A DNA stretch of 64,000 bases from Polyodon spathula (GCF_017654505.1 NC_054548.1:30077774-30141773), one strand, 5' to 3'. Numbered from the stretch's first letter, positions 11,323-24,364 are shown. Notes: generated by a model not told the origin, from the sequence alone. Numbers and translations: made by a program.

Positions 11323-12747
11323 ATGATGTCCATGAACAGCAAACAGCCACATTTTGCCATGCATTCAAGCTTACCTGAGCACAAGTATACCTCTTTGCAC
11401 TCCAGCTCGGAGGCAATAAGGAGAGCCTGTCTACCAACTTCACAGGTAAATGAACTCAACTTATCTTTGCGTCCCTTTCTATATCAGGGATATATGCATG
11501 TGCGTAATAATAAGAAGTGCTGCAAGGCACATTTTGACAAGCTGCGCGAAATGTTTTTTTTTTTTTTTTTTTTTTTTATGTATTTCTCAGAAATCATCAG
11601 AACGCCTGTAATCTTTTTTGAAAGTACATTCACACAAGGCTCCTACTTCTGTTTTTTAAATTATTTTTTATGACTTGAGCGTCTTCTGTCTTTATGTTTT
11701 ATGTGTTGACAGTAGTCCCCAGTTGAGAGTAACATACTCATTTATTTTGTGTTTTCTCTCTTTTTTTCTTTTTGATTTCAGTTGCAGAACAATATCTTCA
11801 CTAGTCTGGATGAAACACTTCTGGCCCGCGCTGAAGCTTTTGCTGCCGTGGATATCGCAGTGTCTCAGGGCAAGTCTCATCCTTTCAAGCCCGACGCAAC
11901 TTACCACACGATGAACAACGTGGCATGCTCCTCAAACTCTACCGTACCCCTCGCCCACCACCACCATCACCACCACCATCACCACCAGAACTTAGAGGCG
12001 GGGGACCTCGTGGACCACATCAGCTCTTCTTCTCTGACCCTCATGGCTGGTGGACACGACGGAGTCGGGGGTGGTGGAGGAGGGGGTGGTGGGGGTTTGA
12101 TCTCCTCCTCAGCCCATCCGCACTCACACATGCATTGTTTGAGCCACCTGCCCCACCAGGCTATGAACATAAATTCCTCTCTCACCCATCACGGGCTTCT
12201 TCCTGCCCACCACGGAGGTCAAGCCACATCGGGGCTCAGTAATAACGGACTTCCTTCTCTTAATGACTCAGACACAGATCCCAGGGAGCTAGAGGCTTTT
12301 GCAGAGCGCTTTAAGCAGAGGAGAATCAAACTCGGGGTGACCCAAGCGGACGTTGGTTCAGCCCTCGCCAACCTGAAAATTCCCGGAGTGGGCTCTCTTA
12401 GTCAAAGCACCATCTGCCGGTTCGAATCTTTAACTCTGTCGCACAATAACATGATAGCTCTCAAACCCATTTTACAAGCTTGGCTGGAAGAGGCCGAGGG
12501 GGCCCAGAGAGAGAAACTGAGCAAACCTGATATTTTTAACGGGGGGGAAAAGAAACGCAAGAGGACCTCGATTGCAGCTCCAGAAAAGAGATCTCTGGAA
12601 GCTTACTTTGCTGTTCAGCCTCGTCCTTCTTCAGAGAAAATAGCAGCAATTGCAGAAAAATTGGAGCTCAAAAAGAATGTGGTGCGAGTATGGTTTTGCA
12701 ATCAGAGACAGAAACAAAAAAGACTGAAATTTTCAGCATCCCATTAG
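11323..12747 (+). CDS. POU4F1: POU domain class 4 transcription factor 1 (Brn-3a)
   Basis: This nuclear POU-homeodomain transcription factor specifies sensory, retinal and habenular neurons. Exon 1 is 11323-11445 (41 codons) and exon 2 is 11782-12747 (320 codons plus TAG). The splice uses CAG|GTAAAT and TTTCAG|TTG, both phase 0, giving 361-362 aa against 419 in human. The start MMSMNSKQPHFAMH matches the POU4F1 N-terminus rather than POU4F2 or F3. The POU-IV box SSSEAIRRACLP lies at residues 27-38. A 10-His run (about residue 100) and a Gly-rich run (about 140-150) correspond to the mammalian His and Gly tracts, though the Gly/Ala tracts are shorter. The POU-specific domain is at about 205-280 (DPRELEAFAERFKQRRIKLG...), followed by the homeodomain at about 299-358 with recognition helix VVRVWFCNQRQKQKR. 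The end reads RLKFSASH. No disabling change was seen. OBI1 upstream in the same orientation supports orthology. Confidence 0.97.
11446..11781 (+). other. POU4F1 intron
   Basis: This 336-bp GT-AG intron sits at the family's usual position after the POU-IV box exon. It contains a poly-T tract of about 24 bases near 11554-11577. One strand stays open through part of it, but the frame is not conserved coding. Confidence 0.95.
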
Positions 12748-14110
12748 TTACAAAAGACTTCCATTGAAAGACAATATTTTGGGGACCACGGAACATACAA
12801 AATTCTCATTGTTTTCGGTCCTGCTTGTTTTCACAACAGAGGCTTTCAAACACAAGGGGCGATGTGTTAAATCATCGGTTTTATAAGGCAACATAATTGC
12901 TGCTTTATAATCACGTTATTGGTGAATGTGAAGTATGCAAATAAGAGATCTGTCTCTGGTGAATTAGAGAGAATACTGTAAAACAGCAGTGCTGGGTATG
13001 GCCTTTCAACATCATTGTAAAATGAAAGTTGATTGGTGTTTGATCGCATTATTTTAGTATTTAAGATGTCTTCTCAGTCACATTTATTTCAGACAAAACA
13101 ACCACTTAAAGGGTTACCTCATTTGTTAGTCCCAGGCTAAATGCAAATATAAATTCATTATGATAACATTTGGGAAATGCAGTCTTTTAGTTTTACAAAC
13201 TCTAATAACTTTTCCAATACCTCGTATATCTTTTCTATAAAAACAAATAAAACAAAGAACAGTTTTAAAAATATCGAATGAACACCTACATCTCTTAACG
13301 AAAAGATTCATATAGATGTAGCCCAATTGGTTCAAAAGTCAAAAACAATCATTAGCGTACATTTAAATTCATGTATTCGTTCCAAAGGTCTGCATGATAA
13401 GAAAAAAAACATGAAAAAAGAAATAATTTTATCTTAATGTTGTGTGATTAACGTTGATTGTTTTTATTTTGGAAATTTGCACTAAACCCTAATGGTTTGT
13501 TCAATTGTGTTAATGTTAATATGGTATAATTTCTGTGCATATAAAACTTGATCAGAGTTCTGAAAGTAAAGCCTAAACCTTCCACGTGAAATATATTTAA
13601 GTTATTGACTTTTCTAATTAAGATTTATTTATCTTTAATAGTTATTACAATTAAATTCGCATGACTGAATACAAAATAACTTTGGAAAATGGAGACAATG
13701 TTTTCTTGTATATTATGGTTTGCAGTGCAAACTTTCTATGCATTGAAATAATTAAGCACTATATAGCCTATCTACTGGTAGACCTTTGTGAATGGTGTAA
13801 TCTCGCTGTTTACTGCCTGTTTTTCACAAAAATACACTGTTTGTCGTGTTGATTGTTAAAAAAAAGAGTTGTGCAACATTTTTATTTGTGCTCATGTATC
13901 TTCACAAACTGCGGTCACGTGTGAGCCATGAAATGTCTCACTATTTCATCAATCTGTCTACTGTATGTTTGCTGAACTTTCTCCTTCGTTGTGTTTTTTC
14001 TGATTTTTATTTATATTAAATTATTTCTGTAAGCCAAATACAACAACAGGGAGATGTGTCCCGGCACTCTTACAACTAAAAAATAAAATAAAATAAAAAG
14101 AAATCAAGCC
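12748..14110 (+). other. Probable POU4F1 3'UTR
   Basis: AT-rich, repeat-poor sequence follows the stop codon. AATAAA hexamers occur at 13246-13251 and in the AAATAAAATAAAATAAAA cluster starting near 14082. A 3'UTR of more than 1 kb would match the long UTRs of the family. Its end is not proven. Confidence 0.45.
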
Positions 14111-15313
14111 ATTTCTGTTCTCAAGTGCAATGATTATATTATATTCATATACGAGACGGAAAACAGTTTACAACCGTCTGTTTCATGTCGTTAAGGGATG
14201 TTGCATACCACTCTTGTTTCCATCAAGTTAATGATTATAGCAAATAATGATTATAAACGAGAAGGATGCCACCTACCGCTTTAAGTGAACAGCTCTGCGG
14301 AGGCACACTTTACTCAACTTTTCCTGAACCAAACGGTGCCAGAATGTCATTGCATTGCGTAAGTAATACATGTGTATCTAATGCTAAAGCAACATGGTTA
14401 CATATGTACACAATCAGTGAAAATTTATCAAATACTATCAGAAAACAAAACATACAAAAGACAGGTTCAGCATTCGGCCATTCTTAAATCCTTTTGTTTC
14501 AAACTGCTAATAGTTTAGATACAAATACAAAAGCCATTTCTTCAGAACATTTAGATTGTATGTATTCATTTTCACGTTTATGTAGTACAATTGTGGCTTG
14601 TGAAATCCAATGATTTAGATAATGAACATGGTGATCGGAAGAAATGTAAAACATACGGTAAAATATAATATTTATTATATAAAATAATAATTGATTAAAA
14701 TTAAACTTGTTTTTTGAGAGTAGCAAATACCTTTGCATATTTGGTAAATACACCAGCTATACCAAGTCAACATATAGCATATACAAACAATTATAATAAT
14801 ACATCTACAGAACATGCTAGTGTGTTTTAGAGGAACGGATTCATGGCATTTGGTTGTAGTTGTGACTAATACATTCACAAGACATTAGTCAACTATACAG
14901 TAATGTTAGCACTTAATATGAACGAGTTCAGGTATGGTAAGAGGTGATGCCTTGCATATTTCCCAGTTTATTTTTATTGAGGTATAGGCATTGGTTTACT
15001 ATTGTGTCGTGCTGAAAGCGGATGTGGATCCTGAAGCCCAGAACGGGGGAGTTATGGAATGTCTGTTTAACACTTGTTCACCAATTGCTTTCAGCTTATA
15101 TTAGACCATCATAAATGAACAATAGACACACACTGCTATGATTATATTGATTATTTTACTCTCCTGCGATAATAAGACTAATTCTGTCCTGCCTGAACAA
15201 GAAAAATGCTTCAGTACGCATCATGCAGAACTGGTTGTCACTGTTTCCCTTTCAACTGCTTATACTTAATCAAAGCTTACGAATATGAATTAGTCATGTT
15301 TTTTAAAATTCAG

Positions 15314-15316
<3 letters not shown>

Positions 15317-15394
<78 letters not shown>
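15317..15394. repeat. (TA)n microsatellite
   Basis: About 39 uninterrupted TA units. Confidence 0.97.
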
Positions 15395-15395
<1 letters not shown>

Positions 15396-15494
15396 AACAT
15401 ATATGATGGCTGTTTTTGCATATATTAAAGAGCAAACGTATATAATCTCTCGTACTTATTTATGAATATTAATAAACTGCATATAATTAGAGAG

Positions 15495-15513
15495 CATGAA
15501 TAAATAATTCATG
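15495..15513. promoter_or_regulatory. Palindromic POU/homeodomain-like site
   Basis: CATGAATAAATAATTCATG is a near-perfect 19-bp palindrome whose halves resemble the POU4 consensus half ATGAATAAT. It lies 2.7 kb downstream of the POU4F1 stop codon. Function is inferred only. Confidence 0.3.
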
Positions 15514-15635
15514 GACTGAGATTTAGAACATTAATAAACTGAATGATAAGAAGAGGCTAATTCAAACTTTAGTAATTGTTGTCAAGACTAATGGGAGGTA
15601 GGTAACGAATGTCTTGGAAACAAATGTCCCATGCC

Positions 15636-15637
<2 letters not shown>

Positions 15638-15693
<56 letters not shown>
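15638..15693. repeat. (AAT)n microsatellite
   Basis: About 18 AAT units. Confidence 0.95.
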
Positions 15694-17912
15694 TGCACAT
15701 ACAGTGTTTAATAAAATATTCATGTATATAGATTGATTAATTTGTAATTCTTGGAAAATTCTTGATTTTATTTAAGCAAATTGTTTATTGAAAACTGAGT
15801 AGATCTTTCTCGGCATCGGTAAGGCAATATAAGAACTGTTATATATTCTTAAAGTATGACCTATGAAGTATGTTCCATACAATAAGATTGGTACTAAAAT
15901 AATACAATGTATTTAAGTGAGTATAAGCAGATGTGTACGTCCACGTCATATCTGCATTGTTATTTAAGCGATGTTTTAATTTTAGTGACACTTCTGAGAT
16001 CAGTGATATGGCATTGTAAAGCATCACATTCAGTGTTTTAGACACACAGCAAAACTCATGTTACGCGCTTGCATAGATCCTATAAACAGTAACACAACTT
16101 GAAAGTGTTTAATCTGGAAATTTACAAGAACAGGGATTTTTTTTTTTTCAGTGAAATGTTGACAATAAACATTTAATGAAGGCTGAGACCAGCTCGTCTC
16201 CAAACGGTGTCAGAATAATTTAACATTATCATGGATTCTTCAACATCAATGAGAGGCAAATATCCAAACTTAGACATTTCTTCATTTAAGCTGATCGATG
16301 AAGCCGTATTTAAAAAAAAAAAAAAAAAAGTCTTTATGTTCAGTAGAATTGTTCCAGACATTCAGATTTCTTGCGGTTAAAATGAAATGTTAAATATAGG
16401 TAATGTAATATTAATCGGCCTTTGGTGATATAAAAATGCAATATTTTCAGACAGCTAATGGGGTTTTCTCGGGGAAGAGCCGGTGAAAACTGGTCACAGC
16501 TGTAGTGGAGTAAAGCTATATTTATTGCTTTTGTTTGGCTTTTGGCTACAGCGAAAGGAGCATTGTTGTGTGGGTAAGGGCATCTACTTTATTTGTATTT
16601 TAGTATTGGAATATCAAAATAAGCAGATGGGACTGTTCCATTTTCATGGAGAGTATTTTTAAAATGATGTTAAAAATATATGTACGCGGATATGTTACCC
16701 ATTTTAAGGACTATTTCCTTTTAACTTAGATTCAATGAACGCTATTGTATTTGTTTTTCTTGTGTTTGTTACAAAACAGGCAATGTTATTAACATGTTGG
16801 CTTTTAATAAAAAAGTAAAAAAAAATATTGAAAAACGAAAAGCTAGATAGTTGGAAAAGTAGAATATAAGTTAAAAATAACAACTCCATACTAACATGTG
16901 CATATATATATTTAAGGACAATACATTAAATATGATGCATAATTAAAATAGCTTTATTTTAAAATATATAATTAAATAAATGAATACCGCATAGACGGTG
17001 CAGAAACAAACTTAAAACATTTGCTTATATTTAATATGATTCAACCGTCAGTTTCTATATATTCTATGTTTAAAAAGTTTTAAAAATTCCAATAAGACAG
17101 ATGAGGGCATGTTTTTATTACTTTGCTTTAACAACTTAACATGACGTTTTTCTTGACATATACGATTCATATTTTGTTTATTATCATAAAACGGTTTTGT
17201 ATTCTAGTATGTATTTTTAATTCGTAGTTCAGTTGAGTCACCTGATCGATGATGTAGACTATTTCAGCGGTTCTTAAATTAGTTATTACATCAGTTATAA
17301 GACAGGTCGGAACAATTTAAAGGATTGCAATTTTAAGTCTAAGAAACTGGTAGCTATTACACCACTGTAAATTAATATCAGCATAATATAGAATATGTTG
17401 AATATATTAAATTTAATTCGTGTGTGACATCAGCTACTGTTAGACCGTGGCTTCTTACGTGTTCTATTTTCAATGTTGTTTTTGTATCTCCATATACCAA
17501 AATAAATAAATAAATAAATAAAACACTCAATGGAGCACAAATAAACAATGTTTAAAAGCATTTGGACATATTCATAATTTTAATTTAATATTTCCTTTAC
17601 ACACTATTCAGACACCCTTATCTACCCTAGAAGACCTTTGGTTATGAACTTCAAGAGGGCTGTACACAGCAGTAATATTTCAGCACCATGAACAGCTCCC
17701 TTGCAAATTGAAGAGTAATGCATTATTGAAAGGCTATATCAAACAGCTCTGGGGTGCTGTCTTTCTGAGCTGTATTCTAGATGAAGTCCGACTGTCTGAC
17801 TGCACAAAAGCTTCTAATATGTTAATGGCCGTAGGGGATGCCTAAGGTACCATCTCCAGCTGCTTCGCACACCATATGTCAGGCTGCTTGCCACATGGAT
17901 CTATTAATACAA

Positions 17913-17937
17913 AACACACACACAGGCACACACACAG

Positions 17938-17977
<40 letters not shown>

Positions 17978-18033
17978 GCGCACACACACACACACATACG
18001 CACGCGCGCGCGCGCACACACACACACACACAC
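17913..18033. repeat. (CA)n/(CG) compound microsatellite
   Basis: Long CA array with internal CGCG, CGCGCGCGCG and ACGC interruptions, a pattern able to form Z-DNA. The ORFs crossing it are artefacts of the repeat. Confidence 0.95.
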
Positions 18034-18994
18034 CAACGCCCATCCTCCAAGTTTCCAAGCTGAGCAACACGATTTCTGTTAAAATGATGTCGAGTACAGG
18101 ACGTGTTGCTAAACCAGCACTGGGTGTGTTCCTCTAAACTGTTCGGGCGCGGAATAAACAATATAGTTCTGAATGCGCTGTTTGGTTCGTGAAGTCTGTT
18201 GGACAACTTCTTACCACAAAGTGTGTTACTTCCAAGGAACACATATTTTCGTTTTAATAGTTCATTGCCATAAAAGTATACTCAAAATATACGCTTCTAA
18301 ATAGTTTATTTGTAGTTAAATTCGACTGGGCTTATTATATTCCGAAAGAATAAAAAAAGATGTCTGGTTTCACTAAGCTTGGACTACCCAATGTTATTGT
18401 AGGTAAAGTAATCCAAGACGTCCTAGTGGAGGTCTGTGAAACCATCCGCAACATTTGTTTATATCTGAGATCAATATTCTCAATCCAAGGGGATAGATAC
18501 TTCACTGTAATGTCAGATTTCACAGACGGTATGCACTTATTATTCATGTTTCTTATGTGAACATACTTCAGTTGCAATGTTATTTAAAATAAAGATACGC
18601 TAATATCAGAGCTCGAAGCAAACGGAGAAATATAGCATTGTTAATAAACATATCAACATGTGTTAATAAACATATCAACATGTATTGAAATACTAGCTTT
18701 TAATGATATTCTGTGTTTAATATGTGCGTTACTTAAATTGACAGCACGTGTAAATTTGTCGTTGATGGGTCTACCTTCATGAGTTTGCCCTTGTAATTAC
18801 AGTTTTAGCAATTTTAAATGCGGGGAAGTTAAAACATAAAACCAATTAATATTTTGTGTAATTTCGCGGGAAAATAGGCTACAGTTTGTAAATGCTTAGA
18901 ATAATGCGACTAGGCAGAAAATACTTCACAGTGAAGATTAAAAAAAAGGAAAAAAAAAAAGTTCAGTGTTACATTAACGTACCAAAAGGTACAT

Positions 18995-19037
<43 letters not shown>

Positions 19038-20463
19038 TAATAATAATAAACGATGCCTTTCTATAATTTCCCACGACTTGTGATATTAAAGGCAGTAATG
19101 AATACTGACGTGTGCAGTAATGAATATCTGACATGAAAGAGTTCAAGCTGGCACATCGATTGCGGTTCATATGCACGGTATGTTGTACAGGGGATGCAAA
19201 AGAGCAACACAGATATCCAGAAAACCATTAACGCACTCCTCAACTTTTTTTTATTTTTATTTTTATTTTATTTTATTTTATTTTTAAATTATTGCGCACT
19301 AGCAAAATATAATTTTCTTGTTCTAGTAAAATATAGCCCATATATCTGTCGCTTTGGGTATCTAAGGACTCGTTACTTAAATCCTTTAGGCTATTCATCT
19401 GGGCAGTAATTAAACCAGCAATGGATGTAAATAAAGTGAAACTGGTTTCATGACAGATGAGACGAAGAGGCCTCTGACATGAACACGGTAGGACAATCAT
19501 TATTTCTACGCCAGGCTGAATAAGGAACAATCGCGGGATTTAGTATTAGGTGCATATTTTTTGGTAAGCATACAGAACAAAAAAATAACTTTTATCATGT
19601 TTTTTTTTTATTTTTTTATTCAAAGACAGCCGTTGTATAGCGGAGTATAGGGCTAATGATAGCATTAAGGTTCTTACCCAATGAATCTATGATTTCTGCT
19701 GGACTAACATTTGTAACAGGCCTCAATCTTTTCAGTTTTTTATTGACGATTACAGAAATTGCAAAAGCTAACAAAGTAAGCATTAGTCATATAGCTCGTC
19801 AGAACAAGAGAATAGGTTACATCCAAAAAGGTATTTTATTTCTCGTGGCAGTTTTATTTCAATATTATTTAACTGGAGGTCAGATAAAACAGACAAAACA
19901 GTTTAGCCTACTTTTGACATTATAAAGGTCACTTTCCCTTTATAAGTTTAAACTATCACAAATAAATTTTGTTCTTATCAATATAACACATGTTTCGCTT
20001 AAATGTAATATATACTCTACGAAAACCATTATTTAAGTACTTTATATGAACTAATTAAATAAATCATAGTGAACCAGCTGCAAGTATACTTTCTAATATA
20101 GGCCTAGTTCTTGTAATTTTCTAATGACATTTCTCTAGCTGATGATCCTAAAAGTGCAATAACGTATACGTTCAGGCATGTGTCTGCGTTTAAAGTTAAA
20201 ATTGCTGAATAAAATAAATAAATAAATAAAAAGTTAAAAAAAAAAAAAAAAAAAATTAAAAAAAACAAACAAAAAAAGAAACACTTGAAACTGTCCTTCC
20301 CCGTAATATACCCGTGGACATATATGTAAGTACGTTGAAGGCTCAGAATAGAAATATGTTTCATATGTCATTTATTGAAGTGGCGCATATGTTTTTGCCA
20401 CCATAACGGGCTTTTGACAGTCATGTTCAGTGAAACAATGACAGATGATTGTATGCAGGCTAA
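18034..20463. other. Gene-free sequence
   Basis: Contains (AAT)n at 18997-19048, a (TTTTA)n stretch near 19249-19285 and poly-A near 20229-20256. Short ORFs at 18335-18577 and 19656-19925 show no recognisable family. Confidence 0.45.
18997..19048. repeat. (AAT)n microsatellite
   Basis: About 17 AAT units with one interruption. Confidence 0.95.
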
Positions 20464-20598
20464 GGCTGGGACCAAATCAAAACTGCTTTAACAACCGGCT
20501 AATCGCATTTAACAAAACTGTATTTAATAGCGTTTTTTTTTTTTTTTTTTTTTTTAAGGCGATTAGCGGGTTGTCAATGTTTTGAATTGTTCCCAGCC
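20464..20598. mobile_element. Foldback MITE with TAA target duplication (PIF/Harbinger-like)
   Basis: The arms are inverted repeats. The left arm starts GGCTGGGACCAAATCAAAAC and continues to CGGCTAATCGC; the right arm reads GCGATTAGCGGG...GAATTGTTCCCAGCC. TAA flanks both sides (20461-20463 and 20599-20601). The loop holds a poly-T of about 22. A 3-bp TWA duplication is typical of PIF/Harbinger; the family assignment is inferred. Confidence 0.75.
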
Positions 20599-20601
20599 TA
20601 A

Positions 20602-21309
20602 GTCTGCTCTTCAGACTTACTAACAAAAGAGTATACAACTAAACAAAGTAAATAAGACTTGGATACTTAGAACTGAACTGATATTGTGCAGCCCTTGTGT
20701 CTTGCATTGCGCCTTTCTTTATAAATATACTGAACAAGTCAGCAGGCGAGAGTGGTGCACTTGTTATAACAATAAGGATACGACTGGCCTTTGAATGGAA
20801 ACGTCAAGCGGAGGGTAGCGGGGCAGATCCTTCAAATCCGCTTTCATTTCCATCTCGTATTTGTTCAGTAATCTCAACCATCACCACTAAATCTTGGGCC
20901 ACTGATGTAGTTTGAGTTGTTGTTGACTCAACGTCAAAATTCAATCACCAGGGGTTCTGAATCAGCCGGAAGACTTATTTGTCTAATAAATCTGTCATTT
21001 AGTAAGAAAAATATTTGATCAGTCGTACTTGACCTCTTGTTACCCGCATGTCACATTATTCCATGAGGTTTGAAAATATAAAATGGGGGAGGCTACCTTT
21101 TAATCCCAGAGACATTACCCAGGAGATAGCTGAAGCAGACAATTTTAAATAGTGTTTGAAAATATAATATAAGCAACATACTCTATATACCATTGCAATA
21201 ACACATACCTTAATAATATTTTTTGTATCTATAATGGATATTGTTTTATCTTTTCTTTCTTTATTTAAGAAAGTAAATACTTTTGAGAACAAAACATGAT
21301 TAAGAACAG
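20602..21309. other. Gene-free sequence
   Basis: No ORF or repeat recognised; ordinary AT-rich sequence. Confidence 0.4.
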
Positions 21310-21389
<80 letters not shown>

Positions 21390-21413
21390 CATCCATCTAT
21401 CTATCTATCTATC
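21310..21413. repeat. (ATCT)n tetranucleotide microsatellite
   Basis: About 26 ATCT units with one ATCC doublet. Confidence 0.97.
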
Positions 21414-21895
21414 ACATCTACTGGCTACTTGCATGCCAAGATTGATTTATCTGGCAGGCATACTTTGGTCCTGCACTATTGACCTCATATTGAACACATT
21501 TGTCCATCATTATTACTTTATTACATAACCTGAGGGCACTTACTTTTAGTTCCAGTAATCAATCTATTACTTTCTTTATTCCATGTCACCAATCATGTAC
21601 ACTCTAAGAATAAAAATGTCATGATAGAACCAAAGTCTGGGTTCTGTTTGAAACTTTTATGAGCATAAAACAAAGCCATATAATTATTTAATGATTGATT
21701 AATTTGGAACCCCATGATTATATGGTAAATCAGGTTTGTGGCTGAAAAAAAGAGAGGAATAGGGTAAACCTCACTTAGTCGTGTACCCACTCTAACTTGG
21801 GTATCTGTCACCTCCCTTTCAAGTGCCCAGCACCCATATTTGCCCAAGCATGGTGTTGAATGCTTCCTCAGGAGCGGTCAGTTGCCTGGACTGTA

Positions 21896-22192
21896 AGGTT
21901 GGTTTATACTTCTCTCGCAGATCCGTACGTCAGCTGCAGACACGTATACTAGTGCACCAGAAGGACTGAAGCACCCCAGAGTTTGCAGAATTTTTGTGGT
22001 TGTAGCGGTTGATCATACTTTCAGCCAGTCTGCTTTACTGCCAGTGTCGACTTGTGACAGGTTGCCAACAGGCTCCACAATCCTGCAACAATTTGAGACA
22101 GGATTTTAAAATTGCCCATCTCATGAATGGAGTGAATGAGCAAATTGACTCATATATATATATATATATATATATATAAATTATATATTAGA

Positions 22193-22226
<34 letters not shown>

Positions 22227-22743
22227 TATAGATCAGCAAACAAGTAAAACTGATCATTTGTTCTCCATACTGCCTTCGATCATATCTATTGAACAGCTGA
22301 GCAACATTACTGATTTGATGGGGAAAGTAATTGCATACAGAAAATACATTGAATTCATTATTATTGTTATTATTATACAAGTGGTTGCTGTGCATGGTAG
22401 CCTATGTAAGCACCAATATTCATTTCAGCATTTAAGGTTCATTTGCGCTTTAATTTCATTCAGTTTAGAGGCAAGTTTAAAATCCTGTTCTGTTGTTCAT
22501 GTTTAGTCCCTCAAAAACTTGCACTATCACGCTTCACTAGCTTGAATCCAAGTGACAAATGTTGGATTTTGTCTACATCATCTGACCCTGTGCGTTTTGA
22601 GGGTGCAGACACACAAGCAAAGGTTGTACAACTTTTCAAAAAAGACACAGCTCACAGCAGTGCAGATGATGTCATTCCAACCGTCAGAGACCACTGACTT
22701 AGAGCCAAAAATTGGGTAGCAGTCAGAAGTATAAACCAGCCTT
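21896..22743. mobile_element. Non-autonomous DNA transposon with inverted ends
   Basis: AAGGTTGGTTTATACTTCTC on the left (about 21896-21915) is inverted on the right as CAGAAGTATAAACCAGCCTTT (about 22722-22742), defining an 850-bp unit. No transposase is present. A TA array (22152-22231) lies inside. Ends of the form GGYTGGTTTATACTTC recall ISL2EU/Harbinger-group elements of fish; the target duplication (TA or TWA) is ambiguous. Confidence 0.6.
22152..22231. repeat. Interrupted (TA)n microsatellite
   Basis: Two TA runs separated by AAATTATATATTAGAA. Confidence 0.95.
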
Positions 22744-22819
22744 TAGAGCCAGGGTACTATAGAGGCAGCATCAACTGATCCCATATATGCTGTACTGCCA
22801 CAATGAAAAAGGAAATATA

Positions 22820-24364
22820 CAGTGCTGTCTGATTTTCTGCATTTTTGCACATTTTTCACATTAAATTTGGTCAGATCTTTTTGTGGGGTGAGTAGTATAT
22901 AGCGGGATTCTGAGAGAAAAAATGACACCAAAGTTTGTTGCTTCTTTCATTTGTTTGGTGTGCAAGGTAATAAAACATGCAATCTTCATGTGTGAAAAAG
23001 TTATTGCCCCCCTAGTTAACTCAACCCAATTAAAGGGGAATTAGGGTCAGCTGTTTGAATACTTTGGTTAACAATCAAGCCTAATTTGGGTCAGCCCTGA
23101 CCAATATAAATCTGATTAACTTTGGCCTTTACCAGCAGAGTGAAGTTGTCAACACACAGGTTCTAGAAGCACATCATGCCACGATCCAAAGAAATTCTTG
23201 AAGACCTCCGGAAAAAGAGTTGTTGATGCCCATCAGTCTGGAAAGGGTTACAAAGCCATTCTAAGGCTCTGGGACTCCACCAAACCACAGTCAGAGCCAT
23301 ATTGTCCAAATGGAGAGAGTTTGCAGCAGTAGTGAATCTTCCCAGGAGTGAACATCCTGCCAAAATCTTTCCTAGAGCAAGGCTAAAATCGTCCAGGGAG
23401 TCATAAAGAACCCTAGAACAACATCCAGGGATCTGCAGGCCTCTCTCGCCTCGGCTAAGGTCAGTGTTCATGACTCCACTATCAGAGAGACATTGGGAAA
23501 AAATGGGATTCATGGCAGACTAGCAAGCAGAAACCACTGCTCACTAAGAAGACCATGAATGCTAATCTCAAGTTTACCAAAAAGCACCTGGATTATCCTC
23601 AAGAGTTCTGGAACAATGTTCTATGGACAGTTGAGTCAAAAGTGGAAGTTTTTGGCCAACATGGACCCTGTTATGTCTGGCAAAACCCAAACACTGCATT
23701 CCACAGTAAGAACCTCATACCAACGGTCAAGCATGTTGGTGGCATTGTCATGATTTGGGGATGTTTTGCTGCATTAGTACCTTGGCGACTTGCCATCATT
23801 GAAGGAACCATGAATTCTGCTCTGTATCAGAGAATTCTACTGGAGAATGTCAGGCCATCCATCCGTGATCTGAAGCTGAAGCGCAGCTGGGTCATGCAGC
23901 AAGACAATAATCCGAAATACACAAGCAAGTCTACATCAGAATGGTTGAAGAACAAGAAATTTAAATTTTTGGAATGGCCTAGTCAAAGTCCAGACCTAAA
24001 CCCCATTGAGATGTTGCGGCAGGACCTGAAACAAGCAGTTTATCCTCAAAAACTCCCAAATGTCACTGAGTTGAAGCAGTTCTACATGAAGGTGTGGGCC
24101 AAAATTCCCCCACGGAGCTGTTGCAGTTATTGCTGCTAAAGGTGGCGTAACCAGTTGTTGAGTCTAAGGGGGCGATTACTTTTTCACACGGTGGCATTGG
24201 GTGTTGCATAACTTTCTGTAATAAATAAATTAAATAAGTGTCAAAATTGTGTGTTATTTGTTCACTCAGGGTCCCTTCTTATTGAATATTAGATTTTGGT
24301 TAAAGATCTGATAACATTCATGTCAAAAATATGCAAACAAATTATTAACCAGCCAGGCACAAGG
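22820..24364 (+). mobile_element. Tc1-like DNA transposon with dead transposase
   Basis: The element is about 1.54 kb. The left end CAGTGCTGTCTG follows TA (22818-22819) and the diverged right end lies before TA at 24365. Inner inverted motifs match: GTGTGAAAAAGTTATTGCCCCCC at about 23000 versus GGGGGCGATTACTTTTTCACAC at about 24170. The transposase starts MPRSKEILEDLRKK at 23176, is frameshifted and stopped in its N-terminal third, then reads open 23555-24139. In that part the first catalytic block is LWTVESKVEVFG (D to V), the second is QQDNNPKYTSK and the third SPDLNPIE. With the first Asp lost and the DNA-binding half broken, the copy cannot be active. Confidence 0.92.

Larger units (their letters stand above)
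14111..17912. other. Gene-free sequence downstream of POU4F1
   Basis: No convincing ORF or recognised transposon. AT-rich, with the listed TA and AAT microsatellites and a short homeodomain/POU-like palindrome at 15495-15513. Confidence 0.5.

Noticed and set aside
11925..12242. Pro/Arg-rich ORF overlapping POU4F1 exon 2 in another frame
   Set aside because: It is produced by reading the His and Gly tract codons out of frame.
18335..18577. 80-codon minus-strand ORF and overlapping 66-codon plus-strand ORF; briefly considered as a Harbinger nuclease remnant
   Set aside because: Only a short PNVI-like match, no catalytic blocks and no terminal repeats.
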